Part shown: piece after piece, positions 26,347-34,952 of the stretch
Layout: each line of letters starts with the position of its first letter
Position numbering within the stretch: position 1 is the first letter of the stretch
Assembly: GCA_044235425.1 (NCBI GenBank)
Contig: JBIIHW010000021.1
Span: forward strand, 1 to 64,000
From: JBJSXJ01 sp044235425
Lineage (GTDB): Bacteria > Planctomycetota > Planctomycetia > Pirellulales > Pirellulaceae
Reading direction: 5' to 3'
DNA length: 64,000 bases
Notes under the pieces: generated by a model
What the model was told of the DNA's origin: nothing
Database searches by the model: none
What the model saw: only the letters and a program-made list of their open reading frames with translations
Position numbers and translations under genes: made by a program

Positions 26347-26955
26347 ATGAGTGTGTCGAATCCCACTGAAATGCAGGCTCGTAAACAACAGATTCGTGAA
26401 CAAGCCCACGCGGCTCGCAACGCCCAGCCCGACAAAGATTCGCTCAGTCAGGTCATCGTTGATCGCTTCATGGCATTACCGGAATATGCCCGAGCCAAAG
26501 CTGTGCTGTTCTACGTCGACGTACGCAGCGAAGTCCGCACTCGACAACATTTCCCCGCCGCTCTCGCCTCAGGAAAAAAAATCGTCATCCCCTACTGTGT
26601 CGATGGCGAACTGGAACTGTTTCACCTGGAATCGATGGATGAGCTGTCGCTGGGCATGTACAAAATTCTGGAACCGAAGGAAGAGCTGCGAACGGTGGCA
26701 ACCAAGAAAGTAGCCGTCGAAGAATTGGATCTGATCATGGTGCCTGGCGTAGCCTTTGATCGTCGCGGCGGCCGCTCGGGTCACGGCAAAGGTTACTACG
26801 ACAAACTGCTCGAACACGCTCGCCGCGACACTCCGCTCGTCGCCCTCGCCTTCGAATGTCAGTTATTCGAGGAAGTGCCGACTGCCGAACACGATGTGTA
26901 CATGGACAAAGTGGTCACGGAGGCGGCGGTTTACGAGGGACGAGGTCGCTCATGA
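26347..26955 (+). CDS. 5-formyltetrahydrofolate cyclo-ligase
   Basis: This 202-residue ATP-dependent enzyme turns 5-formyl-THF into 5,10-methenyl-THF. Family motifs are the N-terminal RKQQIREQAHAARNAQ, KIVIPYCVDGELELF, the phosphate-loop-like LIMVPGVAFDRRGGRSGHGKGYYDKLL, and ALAFECQLFEEVP. The ATG at 26347 follows AGGA. Its stop overlaps the start of the H4MPT formyltransferase by the ATGA quadruplet. The cell thus couples production of a folate C1 enzyme with one that uses tetrahydromethanopterin, placing the two C1 carriers in one operon. Confidence 0.92.
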   Translation: MSVSNPTEMQARKQQIREQAHAARNAQPDKDSLSQVIVDRFMALPEYARAKAVLFYVDVRSEVRTRQHFPAALASGKKIVIPYCVDGELELFHLESMDELSLGMYKILEPKEELRTVATKKVAVEELDLIMVPGVAFDRRGGRSGHGKGYYDKLLEHARRDTPLVALAFECQLFEEVPTAEHDVYMDKVVTEAAVYEGRGRS

Positions 26956-27896
26956 ATCCCACGCGCGCATTGGTCGAGGATACGTACGCGGAAGGGTTCC
27001 GCAGCATCTACGCCGAAGTCTTGATTACTGCTCGCGATCGTCGCTGGCTGGATCACGCGGTCCAAGCCGCCACGGGCAATTCTTCCAGTACGATTTTGTG
27101 CGACTGTGAAGCGGGTCTAGATCGTTACGTTGGACCGGGCGGTGACGAATCATTCGCCACTCCCGACGGTCGACCCGGCGCCATCGTGCAATTTCATGTG
27201 CCCAGGTTCTACAAGGATCGCGAGTCGCGGCTGGAACGATCGCTGCTGGTCCGGTTGAGCCAGAATGTGCTCACCTGTCCCACAGCCGCTTGCTTCAACT
27301 TGCTCGACACCGACCCCTATCTCAAACTCGGTCGTAAGATTGCCTTCTTCGGCGATGGCCATCAGTTTCGTGCGGAGCGTTATGGTCGGCGAGTGTGGGT
27401 GGTGCCCATTATGGGCGGCGAGTTTGTGTGTGACCGCCGGTTTGGATTTCGCGATGGGGTGATGGGCGGCAATTTGTGGTTCATGGGTGACTCAGTGGAT
27501 ACCGCTCTGGCAGCCACGGAACTTGGTGTCGCAGCGGTCGCCGCCACGCCGGGCGTGATCATGAGTTTTCCCGGCGGAATCGCGGGAAGTGCATCGAAGG
27601 CAGGCAGCAAATATAAGTTTCTCATCGCCAGTACCTATGCGGAATTCTGTCCCACTCTGAAAGAGAAACTGGGGGAGCAATCGCGAGTTCCCGACGGCGT
27701 GCAGTCGATCATGGAAATTGTGATCAACGGCGTTGATCTCGAAGCTGTCACGCGTGCCACACACGCTGCGATTGACGCCAGTGTTACGGCGCCGGGTTTA
27801 ATCAAGATCACGGCCGGCAATTACGGTGGACGGTTAGGGAAGAGTTTTATCTATTTGTTGCCGCGCGATTCAGCGGCGGCGAGCAGTAACCCATGA
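26952..27896 (+). CDS. ftr: Formylmethanofuran:tetrahydromethanopterin formyltransferase
   Basis: This 314-residue protein moves a formyl group between H4MPT and a methanofuran-type carrier, a step of H4MPT-linked C1 oxidation found in methanogens, methylotrophs and planctomycetes. Family signatures are VEDTYAEGF and ARDRRWLDHAVQAATG near the start, CDCEAGLD, ETPDGRPG-like ATPDGRPGA, LTCPTAACFN, FFGDGHQ, the central GGEFVCDRRFGF, and FPGGIAGSASKAGSKYKFL. Length fits. Start and stop overlap the neighbours by ATGA on both sides. Other H4MPT genes (mch, fhcA, fhcB, fhcC) are not in this window, so the pathway must be split. Confidence 0.93.
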   Translation: MNPTRALVEDTYAEGFRSIYAEVLITARDRRWLDHAVQAATGNSSSTILCDCEAGLDRYVGPGGDESFATPDGRPGAIVQFHVPRFYKDRESRLERSLLVRLSQNVLTCPTAACFNLLDTDPYLKLGRKIAFFGDGHQFRAERYGRRVWVVPIMGGEFVCDRRFGFRDGVMGGNLWFMGDSVDTALAATELGVAAVAATPGVIMSFPGGIAGSASKAGSKYKFLIASTYAEFCPTLKEKLGEQSRVPDGVQSIMEIVINGVDLEAVTRATHAAIDASVTAPGLIKITAGNYGGRLGKSFIYLLPRDSAAASSNP

Positions 27897-28786
27897 CCGC
27901 CCGCGTGGGCCGAGGCGCGGTGTATGACGAAGCCATCGCTGCAGCTTGGCTAGGCCTCATGGTCAATCTGTTCTTGGGTGCCGGTAAACTGCTCGCCGGC
28001 TGGCTGGCTAATTCGTTTGCTCTGCTGTCCGACGCGATCAATTCGTGGGGCGACGTCTTCACCTCCGTCGTCATCCTCTTCGCTCTACGCTTCGCGCAGC
28101 GCCCGCCCGACGACGAACATCCATATGGGCATAGTCGAGCGGAAGCGATCGCGGCTTCCAACGTCGCTCTCCTCGTCTTGCTCTCGGCACTCGGTGTCGG
28201 TTACGAAGCGATTCGGCGACTGGGAATGCCGCATCCCTTGCCGCCCCTCTGGACGATCGGCGTCGCGCTCGCCAATGTCATCATTAAAGAATGTTTGTAC
28301 CAATACAAAGTGCGCGTGGGACGCCGAATCAACTCGGCCGCTCTGCTCGCAAATGCCTGGGATCATCGTAGCGATGCCTTCTGCTCCGCCGCCGTTCTGA
28401 TCGGACTCTTAATCGTCCGCTGGGGCGGTCCCGCCTGGATTAGTGCCGACGAGGTCGCGGCACTCTTCGTCGTGGTGGCCATCGTCTGGTCTGCGGGACG
28501 ACTCTTCTATCAAAGCCTCATCGAACTCATGGATGTGCAAGCCGACTCGGAACTCGTCGATCGAATTCGTACCGCCGCCAACAGCGTGCAGGGAGTTGCC
28601 GGAGTCGAAAAGTTGTGGGTACGAAAATCAGGGATAGAATACTTTGTCGACATTCACATTGAAGTGGATCCGCAGCTGACGGTTGCCGCCGGACATCGTA
28701 TCGGCCACGCCGTGAAAGATAATCTGCTTAACGAATTTCACATGCTTCGCGATGTACTTGTTCATCTGGAGCCGTATGGTGAGTGA
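27893..28786 (+). CDS. Cation diffusion facilitator (CDF) transporter
   Basis: This 297-residue membrane protein exports a divalent metal in exchange for protons. Six hydrophobic segments are visible, then a cytoplasmic domain with the histidines and acids typical of CDFs (VDIHIEVDPQLTVAAGHRIGHAVKDNL). Metal-site candidates are SDAINSWGD in TM2 and DHRSDAF in TM5. The Asp-rich DxxxD form in TM5 is seen in Fe/Mn-type branches as well as Zn types, so the metal is uncertain. Its start overlaps the Ftr stop by ATGA, and its stop overlaps the next GspF gene by 11 bases. Confidence 0.88.
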   Translation: MTARVGRGAVYDEAIAAAWLGLMVNLFLGAGKLLAGWLANSFALLSDAINSWGDVFTSVVILFALRFAQRPPDDEHPYGHSRAEAIAASNVALLVLLSALGVGYEAIRRLGMPHPLPPLWTIGVALANVIIKECLYQYKVRVGRRINSAALLANAWDHRSDAFCSAAVLIGLLIVRWGGPAWISADEVAALFVVVAIVWSAGRLFYQSLIELMDVQADSELVDRIRTAANSVQGVAGVEKLWVRKSGIEYFVDIHIEVDPQLTVAAGHRIGHAVKDNLLNEFHMLRDVLVHLEPYGE

Positions 28787-29912
28787 ACACCTGCGATTGA
28801 CAATCGAAGATGTCGCGGCGTTACACACCGAGATAGCGGCACTCATGCGCGCCGGCGTTCCACTCGATCGCGCACTTGCTGATTTAGGACGCGATCTGTC
28901 CGGTCACGTCGGTCAAGCCTTCCAACAAATCGGTCAGCGATTAGAAGCAGGCGAATCACTCGAGAAGATTTTCCAGGATCCGGCGATCGGAATTCCAGCG
29001 CCCTATCGAGTGGTGATGGAGGCGGGCATACGCAGTGGACACTTGGCAGCTGCACTTGAAGATGTCGCCGCAGCGGCTCGTCGAGCAGCTGAAACTCGAC
29101 GGGTCATCCGCTATGCGATCGCGTACCCCATCACCATCGCCCTCATCGCCTACCTGGCTCTCGTACTGCTCGTCATCTATTTCTTTCCGCTGCTTTCGCA
29201 AGTCAGCAAAGGGCTGCTGCTCGAGACAACTCCTAGCATCTTGATCATGCAGTGGCTGCGCGAACATCTCGCCTGGTGGGTTCCCTGGCCGCCACTCGTC
29301 GTCGCACTGCTGGTCTGGAGATTGCGGCGAGTGACACCGACCGATGCCGGCTGGGGAACCTCCGCTCGACCAAGTCGCTGGCGCCATTGGCTCGAGCGGC
29401 TGTCACCCACCTACGTCATGCGACTGAGTCAACTCGCCACGCTCAGCGACCTGCTCGGTTTACTTGTGGCACATCGAGTGCCGCTGGATCAAGCGGTGCT
29501 GCTGGCAGCTCAAGCCACCGGCTCCAGCACCTGGATGAGCGCCGCTCGCGAAATCGCTCACCGCTTGCAGCAAGGTGAATCGGCAGAGGCAGCATTTCGA
29601 GCGGCACCCACGTTTCCGGCAGTCGCCGGCTGGTTAGCCTGGGGCGCCTCGTCTCACGCCAGTCACGCCAGTAGCTCGAACCCGTCAGTAACGACAGCTC
29701 AACCCCTGGCAGCCAAACCCCTGGCAGCTCGCGCTCTGCGTCGAGTAGCCGAATCTTATCGCGAGCAAGCGGATGCAGCCCTGGAACAACTCGCAATTTA
29801 TCTCCCCGCCTTTTGCACGAGTGTGATCGGTGGTGCGGTCGTGTTTGGCTATGCGAGCACCTTGTTTCTACCCTACTACGAACTGATGTTTCGCTTGGGA
29901 GTTTCTCCATGA
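28776..29912 (+). CDS. Type II secretion/pilus inner-membrane protein GspF (one unit)
   Basis: This 378-residue protein contains two T2SF domains. The first is at about 10-130 (TEIAALMRAGVPLDRALADLGRDL, ending in a TM hairpin AIAYPITIALIAYLALVLLVIYFF). The second is at about 210-375 (LATLSDLLGLLVAHRVPLDQAVLLA, ending in a TM near the C-terminus). GspF/PilC is the polytopic platform protein that couples the cytoplasmic ATPase to pseudopilin assembly. The ATG at 28776 follows GGAG. The next gene, a double-length GspF, overlaps by ATGA. No GspE ATPase is found anywhere in the window. Confidence 0.85.
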   Translation: MVSEHLRLTIEDVAALHTEIAALMRAGVPLDRALADLGRDLSGHVGQAFQQIGQRLEAGESLEKIFQDPAIGIPAPYRVVMEAGIRSGHLAAALEDVAAAARRAAETRRVIRYAIAYPITIALIAYLALVLLVIYFFPLLSQVSKGLLLETTPSILIMQWLREHLAWWVPWPPLVVALLVWRLRRVTPTDAGWGTSARPSRWRHWLERLSPTYVMRLSQLATLSDLLGLLVAHRVPLDQAVLLAAQATGSSTWMSAAREIAHRLQQGESAEAAFRAAPTFPAVAGWLAWGASSHASHASSSNPSVTTAQPLAAKPLAARALRRVAESYREQADAALEQLAIYLPAFCTSVIGGAVVFGYASTLFLPYYELMFRLGVSP

Positions 29913-32206
29913 GTGGAACAGCCAACACGGTAGCGACGATTGCGAATATTCTGGCCACCAGTCAGCCATTGGTGCCCGGATTGCGAGCCGCGGCAGCGGA
30001 CGTCATCGCCACTCGCCAAGCACGACTGCTCACGCGACTCGCTGATCTCCTCGAACAAGGTGTATCGTTGCCCGACGCGCTGCGTCGTGAGCGCGCCGAG
30101 ATGCCGGTGGAGCTGAATCGCATTTTATCGCTCGATTCTCCGGCCCTGCGCCAGGAACTGCTCGTGGAGTGGTCCGAACAACAGCGGATGGAACAGCAGT
30201 CGCTCCGTCAGCTGCGCACGACACTGCATTACCCGACACTACTGCTCTGGCTCACCAGCCTCGTCATTCTCTTCCTCTATCTCGTCGTCGCTCGCGATTT
30301 GGCGCGCTTTAATCAGGACACGTACGACAGTTGGCAGGAATTGGGCTTCATGATGCCGTCGGCGCTGAGTGACTGGGCGGCCTGGACTCTATTTGGTTTG
30401 CTGCTCGTCGGACCGCTACTGCTGATCCTCGTACAGGTGCTCGGAGGAGTACCAATTGGTACCTATTTGTCGAGTATCGTGCCTGGAGTCTCTGGAATTC
30501 AGCAGTGGCTTTTTCTCGCGCGAACGAGTCGTTCACTCGCCATCTTGCTCGACTCAGGCCTGCCTCTTCCGGAAGCGCTGCAATTATTGGCCGATGATCC
30601 CTGTCGTCGCCGAGCACACGGTGAGTTTGTTGCCTTACAGCGAGACGTTGCAGGCGGAATGCCGCTGAGTGAGGCGCTAGCCGCCCAAGATTACTGGCCC
30701 TCTTCGATTTGTCTCTTCGCGCGGCGCGGCGAGTCGCTACAGCAATTGCCCACGACGCTGCGCGGTGCAGCAGAACTGTATGAGCTGCGCGCAGACCTGC
30801 GCACTCGTTGGCTGCGTAAAATCTTGCCGTCGCTCGTATTCCTCATCGTGGGCCAAGTCACATTGTCCATCTATAGCAGTTGGACATTACCACTCGTTCG
30901 CATGATCGCTGCACTTAGTAGCGGTGGTGGGTTAATACCGGGTGGAGGTGTCACGGGTGGTGGCGATCTGCAACATCCACTTCACCTGGCCGGCATGCTA
31001 TTGGTTGGCATCTCCACTCAGATCGCTACCAACTTGGTCTTTGCTCATCGCGGGCGACAGTCCTTGTCGTTCTTACAGCAAATACTAAACCTGATCGCTG
31101 GAACGCTCTGCGTGCTCAGCCTGTTCGCCATGCTCTTTTCACTCGCGTCATGGTTATCGCTGCTCTGCATCATTCTGCTTATCGCCTGGATGATCGAGTC
31201 ATTTTTGGGTTTCCGCTTGGCGGAACGGCGCGCTCTACTAGCCCACTTAACGCTAGCTGCCGAGCATGGTATTTCCTGGTCACTCGCCGCACGAGCATAC
31301 GGCTTGGAGCAGGGCCAAAGCTTCATTCGTCGAGCCAACCGACTCGCTCAGGCACTCGACGATGGCATGCCACTGCTGAACGCTCTGCGATTGGCTCGTT
31401 ATCGATTGACGGCAGGTCAGCAGTTAGCCGTCGCGGTCGGAACGGAGACGGGCGATCTGGGTCGCCCACTGCGAGAAGCATTACGTGCCGAAGAAGAATC
31501 GCGGACTACGTTTCGCTGGCTGTATGAAAAACTGGCCTACTTGGCACTCGTCTTTGTCGTGGTCGGCGCGACCAGCTTATTCCTGTCCATCAATATCATC
31601 CCCGTCTTCCGTACGATGCTCTCTGAATTTGGTGTTCGCCTAACCTCGTCGACCAGCTGGGCGTTCGACTTCGTCGGTTACTTTCCGTGGCTGGTGGGAC
31701 TAACATTTTTTTTCATCATCGGACCGCTCCTTACCATCCTCGGCATGCCACTCGGGTTTGCCGATTTGCCGATCTTGGGGCGCATGACCATGAAACATGA
31801 TGGCGCTTGGGTCCTGCGCGGTCTCTCCTGGATGATTCATCGCGATGTCCCCATACCCCAGGCACTGAAACTAATCGCTACCTATTTTCCAAAGCGGCGA
31901 GTGCGTCGGGCCGTGGCAGCGGTACAAGGCGAGGCGGAGCGTGGCGGATCCTGGTCGCTCACCCTGTCCGAAGTGGGATTAGTACGTCGCGCCGATGCAA
32001 TGCTCCTAACTGCCGCTCAGCGAGTTGGTAATTTGACATGGTCCCTGCGCGAAACCGCCGACGCCACCTTGCGACGCATCGCTATTCATATTCGCGCGCT
32101 CTCGCAGTTCCTGTTTCCCCTCGCGATTGTACTCCTGGCACTGTTCGTCGTCGTTGCAGCTTATGCCGTTTTCAGTCCCTTGATTCAGTTGCTGGAGGCT
32201 CTGTGA
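29909..32206 (+). CDS. Double-length GspF protein with four T2SF-like domains
   Basis: These 765 residues look like two GspF proteins joined end to end. Four T2SF-like helical units are visible. They start near LLTRLADLLEQGVSLPDALRR, LARTSRSLAILLDSGLPLPEAL, LLAHLTLAAEHGISWSLAARA and RGLSWMIHRDVPIPQALKLI. Each is followed by hydrophobic segments, and a TM-rich bridge lies near the middle. An ordinary GspF is about 400 residues with two units. With the upstream 378-residue GspF this makes three GspF equivalents side by side. It overlaps its upstream neighbour by ATGA and the next gene by TGATG. Confidence 0.8.
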   Translation: MSGTANTVATIANILATSQPLVPGLRAAAADVIATRQARLLTRLADLLEQGVSLPDALRRERAEMPVELNRILSLDSPALRQELLVEWSEQQRMEQQSLRQLRTTLHYPTLLLWLTSLVILFLYLVVARDLARFNQDTYDSWQELGFMMPSALSDWAAWTLFGLLLVGPLLLILVQVLGGVPIGTYLSSIVPGVSGIQQWLFLARTSRSLAILLDSGLPLPEALQLLADDPCRRRAHGEFVALQRDVAGGMPLSEALAAQDYWPSSICLFARRGESLQQLPTTLRGAAELYELRADLRTRWLRKILPSLVFLIVGQVTLSIYSSWTLPLVRMIAALSSGGGLIPGGGVTGGGDLQHPLHLAGMLLVGISTQIATNLVFAHRGRQSLSFLQQILNLIAGTLCVLSLFAMLFSLASWLSLLCIILLIAWMIESFLGFRLAERRALLAHLTLAAEHGISWSLAARAYGLEQGQSFIRRANRLAQALDDGMPLLNALRLARYRLTAGQQLAVAVGTETGDLGRPLREALRAEEESRTTFRWLYEKLAYLALVFVVVGATSLFLSINIIPVFRTMLSEFGVRLTSSTSWAFDFVGYFPWLVGLTFFFIIGPLLTILGMPLGFADLPILGRMTMKHDGAWVLRGLSWMIHRDVPIPQALKLIATYFPKRRVRRAVAAVQGEAERGGSWSLTLSEVGLVRRADAMLLTAAQRVGNLTWSLRETADATLRRIAIHIRALSQFLFPLAIVLLALFVVVAAYAVFSPLIQLLEAL

Positions 32207-32619
32207 TGAACCGATGCCGTGCAGCGACTCTGGCGGAATCGGTAATGGCCTTGGCCATCGTCGCCACCGCGATCGGTTTTCTTGCACAAGCGGTTGGCAG
32301 CACCTACGCGCAGCACAAAGCCGCCCGACTTCAGGCCGTCGCCCAACTGGAAGCGGGTAACCTGCTGGAGCAACTGATGAGTCGCCCCTGGGATGCTCTT
32401 TCGTCTGAGAAGAAAAACTGGGAAGAACTGGCGGTGACCGCCCTGGCCGAAACGTTGCCACGCGGACAAGCTCGAGTACTTATCGATCTGGAGGGCGGCG
32501 AACTACCAGCAAAACGAATCACTGTGGTGATTGAAACCCTCGACTCGCCCGGACGGCCACGCACCGTCCTGGCGCAACTCGTCGCATGGAAGTATCGCGA
32601 TCTGGAGCGTTCGCCATGA
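32206..32619 (+). CDS. Pseudopilin-like protein (GspI type)
   Basis: This 137-residue protein has a prepilin-like start. A short basic leader (MNRCRAATLAESVMALAIVATAIGFL) places Glu at the +5-like position of LAESV before a hydrophobic helix. The usual GFTL is degenerate (AATL), so processing at Ala is assumed. The rest is a small domain with LLEQLMSRPWDAL, resembling GspI/GspV minor pseudopilins. Its first base is the last base of the GspF stop (TGATG), and its end overlaps the next pseudopilin gene by ATGA, so translation is coupled. It would form the pseudopilus tip with the fused protein that follows. Confidence 0.7.
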   Translation: MNRCRAATLAESVMALAIVATAIGFLAQAVGSTYAQHKAARLQAVAQLEAGNLLEQLMSRPWDALSSEKKNWEELAVTALAETLPRGQARVLIDLEGGELPAKRITVVIETLDSPGRPRTVLAQLVAWKYRDLERSP

Positions 32620-33899
32620 CACCACAGCACCAACTCAATCGAGCATCTCCCCCGCGCGGTATCTCACTCGTCGAAATGGTTTTATCGATCACCCTGATTG
32701 CTGTTGCTCTAACGCTCATTGGCCGCGTGACGCTGCAGCTGGCACGGCTCGAACGCACAATGAATGAGGAGCGACTGACGGATGAAGCTTGGCGCCGACT
32801 CGCTCGTGACTTTCGTGCGGATGCCCATGCAGCACAAAGCGCCCTCGCGATTGTGGACGAAGACGACCAAGACGACGCTGCCGTGCGTTTCATACGCGAT
32901 GATGATGCCACCGCCGAGTACCGCGTAGCGACGGAAGGAATCGTGCGCGTCGTGCGGCAGGGCGATCGAGTTATGCATCGCGAACGATATCGGCTGGGCC
33001 AGCGAAACTGGACCTCAATCATTCTGAAAAAGCCAGCCGCAGTGACCGCTGCGTTAAACCAAGCGGGCAATTGGGCTGAGATTACCGGGGGCGATGAAAC
33101 GGATCGGGGCGAGCGACGAGTTCGATGGCGAATCCTGGCGGCGATCACGAGCGAAGTCGCGCGCAGCAGCCCGCGCCGCTCACGAAGACGACGGTCGCAG
33201 CGCCAACAATCGCAGCGCCAACAATCGCAGCGCCGACGGTCCCCGCGCCGCGGCGCGATCTTAGCGGCTGCCTTGGTCGCTCTGCTCATCATCACGATGT
33301 TCAGCGCCATCCTCATCCGACGCACTTATCTTGCTCGCACCCAAACTCGATTGGCAAACCAGCGGTTGCAGGCGAGCTGGGTGGTGGAGTCGATGGTGCG
33401 ACGAGCAGTTCTGCGGGCCGAAACGAGGCCGATGGCGGAGTCGCTGCGACTGATTATCCCGACATCGCCCGCTGGAGCGGCCTTGGAAAACATCACGCTT
33501 CATCATGAGAACGCTGCCAGTGAAAAAGTAACCAGTGAAAAAGTAACCAGTGAAAAAGTAACCAGTGAAAAAGTAACCAGTGAAAAAGTAACCAGTGAAA
33601 AAGTAACCAGTGAAAAAGTAACCAGTGAAAAAGTAACCAGTGAAAAAGCATCTGGTGAAAAAGCATCTGGTGAAAAAGCTGCTGGCGACGAAGGTCGCGG
33701 TCAGCGGGTGCGCGAGCAGGAAGTATGGCGAGTGACGATTGAATGGACCGAAATGCAGGGTGAATCGAGTACTTGGAATTTGCAGGTCACGGCGACGCTC
33801 GGCGAGGAGACTCGACCCATCGTTGTTGAGCGACGTGAGCGACGAGTGAAACTGGGGCGGAATTTGCCACAATCGAAGGAGGGAAGCGATGAGTCGTAA
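32616..33899 (+). CDS. Fused double pseudopilin (GspJ-like plus GspK/PilX-like)
   Basis: This 427-residue protein carries two separate pilin-type hydrophobic helices. The first, GISLVEMVLSITLIAVALTLIG (cleavage Gly15, Glu20), heads a GspJ-like domain to about residue 180. A basic Arg/Gln/Ser linker (185-212), encoded by 15-bp repeats, leads to a second start-like segment, RRGAILAAALVALLIITMFSAILIRR, typical of GspK/PilX. A Ser-Glu-Lys-Val-Thr repeat region (about 302-356) and a final beta-rich domain follow. J and K are normally separate genes, and no stop codon divides them here. Both ends overlap neighbours (ATGA upstream, 11 bases downstream). Confidence 0.7.
   Translation: MTPQHQLNRASPPRGISLVEMVLSITLIAVALTLIGRVTLQLARLERTMNEERLTDEAWRRLARDFRADAHAAQSALAIVDEDDQDDAAVRFIRDDDATAEYRVATEGIVRVVRQGDRVMHRERYRLGQRNWTSIILKKPAAVTAALNQAGNWAEITGGDETDRGERRVRWRILAAITSEVARSSPRRSRRRRSQRQQSQRQQSQRRRSPRRGAILAAALVALLIITMFSAILIRRTYLARTQTRLANQRLQASWVVESMVRRAVLRAETRPMAESLRLIIPTSPAGAALENITLHHENAASEKVTSEKVTSEKVTSEKVTSEKVTSEKVTSEKVTSEKVTSEKASGEKASGEKAAGDEGRGQRVREQEVWRVTIEWTEMQGESSTWNLQVTATLGEETRPIVVERRERRVKLGRNLPQSKEGSDES
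33189..33248 (+). repeat. 15-bp tandem repeat encoding the pseudopilin linker
   Basis: Four 15-base units are present (CGACGGTCGCAGCGC, two CAACAATCGCAGCGC, then a diverged unit), encoding Arg/Gln/Ser-rich pentapeptides. The repeat sits exactly between the two pseudopilin-like halves, at the probable fusion joint. Confidence 0.85.
33519..33683 (+). repeat. 15-bp tandem repeat (11 units) in the fused pseudopilin
   Basis: Eight identical AGTGAAAAAGTAACC units are followed by three variants ending in GCATCT or GCTGCT. They encode eight SEKVT pentapeptides, then SEKAS, GEKAS and GEKAA. The identity of the eight units implies recent expansion. The insert lies inside the predicted GspK-like domain. 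Confidence 0.95.
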
Positions 33900-34950
33900 A
33901 CTACGAGCGGACGTGCGGGGCTTTACGCTGGTTGAGTTGTTGGTGGTGATCGCCATCATCGGCGTACTCGTCGCCTTACTGCTGCCGGCGGTGCAAGCGG
34001 CGCGCGAGGCGGCGCGCCGCAGTGCCTGCGGCAACAACCTCGTGCAGCTGTCCCTAGCGGTTCAAAATTACGAACTGGCATACGGGCGGTTTCCCAGCGG
34101 CACGATGGAGAAAACGGGACCGATTCGCAGCGTGCAGCGTGGTTATCATCACAGTTGGATCACTCAGATCTTGCCTTACCTGGAGGAGACCGCCGCGTTT
34201 CGTCGCATCGATTGGACTCAAGGCGTTTATCATTCCGCCAACGGTACTGTGCGCGCTCATGGCATCCGCGTACTGCACTGCTCCTCTTCGCCTCTCGCTT
34301 CCGCGGGACAATCCTGTTACGCCGGAGTTCATCATGACGTGGAATCACCGATTGATACGACAAACAATGGCGTCTTCTTTTTGAATAGTCGAGTGACGTA
34401 TGAGGATGTCGAAGATGGTTTATCGCATACATTGTTGATCGGCGAAAAGACGATCGATTCGAGCGATTTGGGCTGGATGTCAGGGACCAACGCCACTCTG
34501 CGAAATACTGGGTTACCTCTGAACGGTGCTTGGGGTGCTGGTCCACTCGGAGCGCGGGGACGCGGCTTCATGCCACTCAACCCTGGCATTGATTACTCCA
34601 ACAAACAATCCGATTCCGAAAAACCAGGCGAGAGCGGCAGTTCAACTCCCACCGAGTCGCCTGGTGAATCAGCGCCCGCAGCCACCTCCCCCGAGGACTC
34701 AACAGCAGGAGCCGCGACTGCGGCAGGAGCGGCGAATGCGGCAGGAGCGGCGAATGCAACGGGGGCCCCTGGCCCTGCCGCCGCTACCATCGGCTCACCG
34801 CTCTACGTTGGCGGTTTCGCGAGCCATCATGCGGGTGGAGTTATGTTTGTGTATGGCGATGGCCATGTATCGTTGGTCTCGAATTCCATTGCCTTGCCGG
34901 TCTTGCGACGTTTAGCCCATCGGCGCGATGGTGAGTTGCCGGAGGAGTAG
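33889..34950 (+). CDS. DUF1559 pseudopilin-like protein of the GspF operon
   Basis: This 353-residue protein has the classical prepilin start GFTLVELLVVIAIIGVLVALL (Gly11, Glu16) followed by AVQAAREAARR and a CGNNLVQL segment. The family-typical C-terminus is HHAGGVMFVYGDGHVSLV. Residues about 238-305 form a low-complexity Ser/Pro/Ala/Gly insert, partly from an 18-bp repeat. Being inside a GspF/pseudopilin operon, it is probably the major subunit or substrate of this machine. GGAGGG six bases upstream supports the ATG at 33889. It overlaps the fused pseudopilin by 11 bases. Confidence 0.9.
   Translation: MSRKLRADVRGFTLVELLVVIAIIGVLVALLLPAVQAAREAARRSACGNNLVQLSLAVQNYELAYGRFPSGTMEKTGPIRSVQRGYHHSWITQILPYLEETAAFRRIDWTQGVYHSANGTVRAHGIRVLHCSSSPLASAGQSCYAGVHHDVESPIDTTNNGVFFLNSRVTYEDVEDGLSHTLLIGEKTIDSSDLGWMSGTNATLRNTGLPLNGAWGAGPLGARGRGFMPLNPGIDYSNKQSDSEKPGESGSSTPTESPGESAPAATSPEDSTAGAATAAGAANAAGAANATGAPGPAAATIGSPLYVGGFASHHAGGVMFVYGDGHVSLVSNSIALPVLRRLAHRRDGELPEE
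34705..34758 (+). repeat. 18-bp tandem repeat (3 units) in the DUF1559 gene
   Basis: Three 18-base units related to GCAGGAGCGGCGAATGCG encode Ala/Gly-rich hexapeptides in the low-complexity insert of the DUF1559 protein. Confidence 0.85.
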
Positions 34951-34952
34951 TC

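Noticed and set aside
33519..33683. Short regularly repeated units that could suggest a CRISPR array
   Set aside because: The units are contiguous 15-base tandem repeats in a coding frame with no spacers, and no cas genes are present. The same holds for 13170-13364 and 24771-24826.
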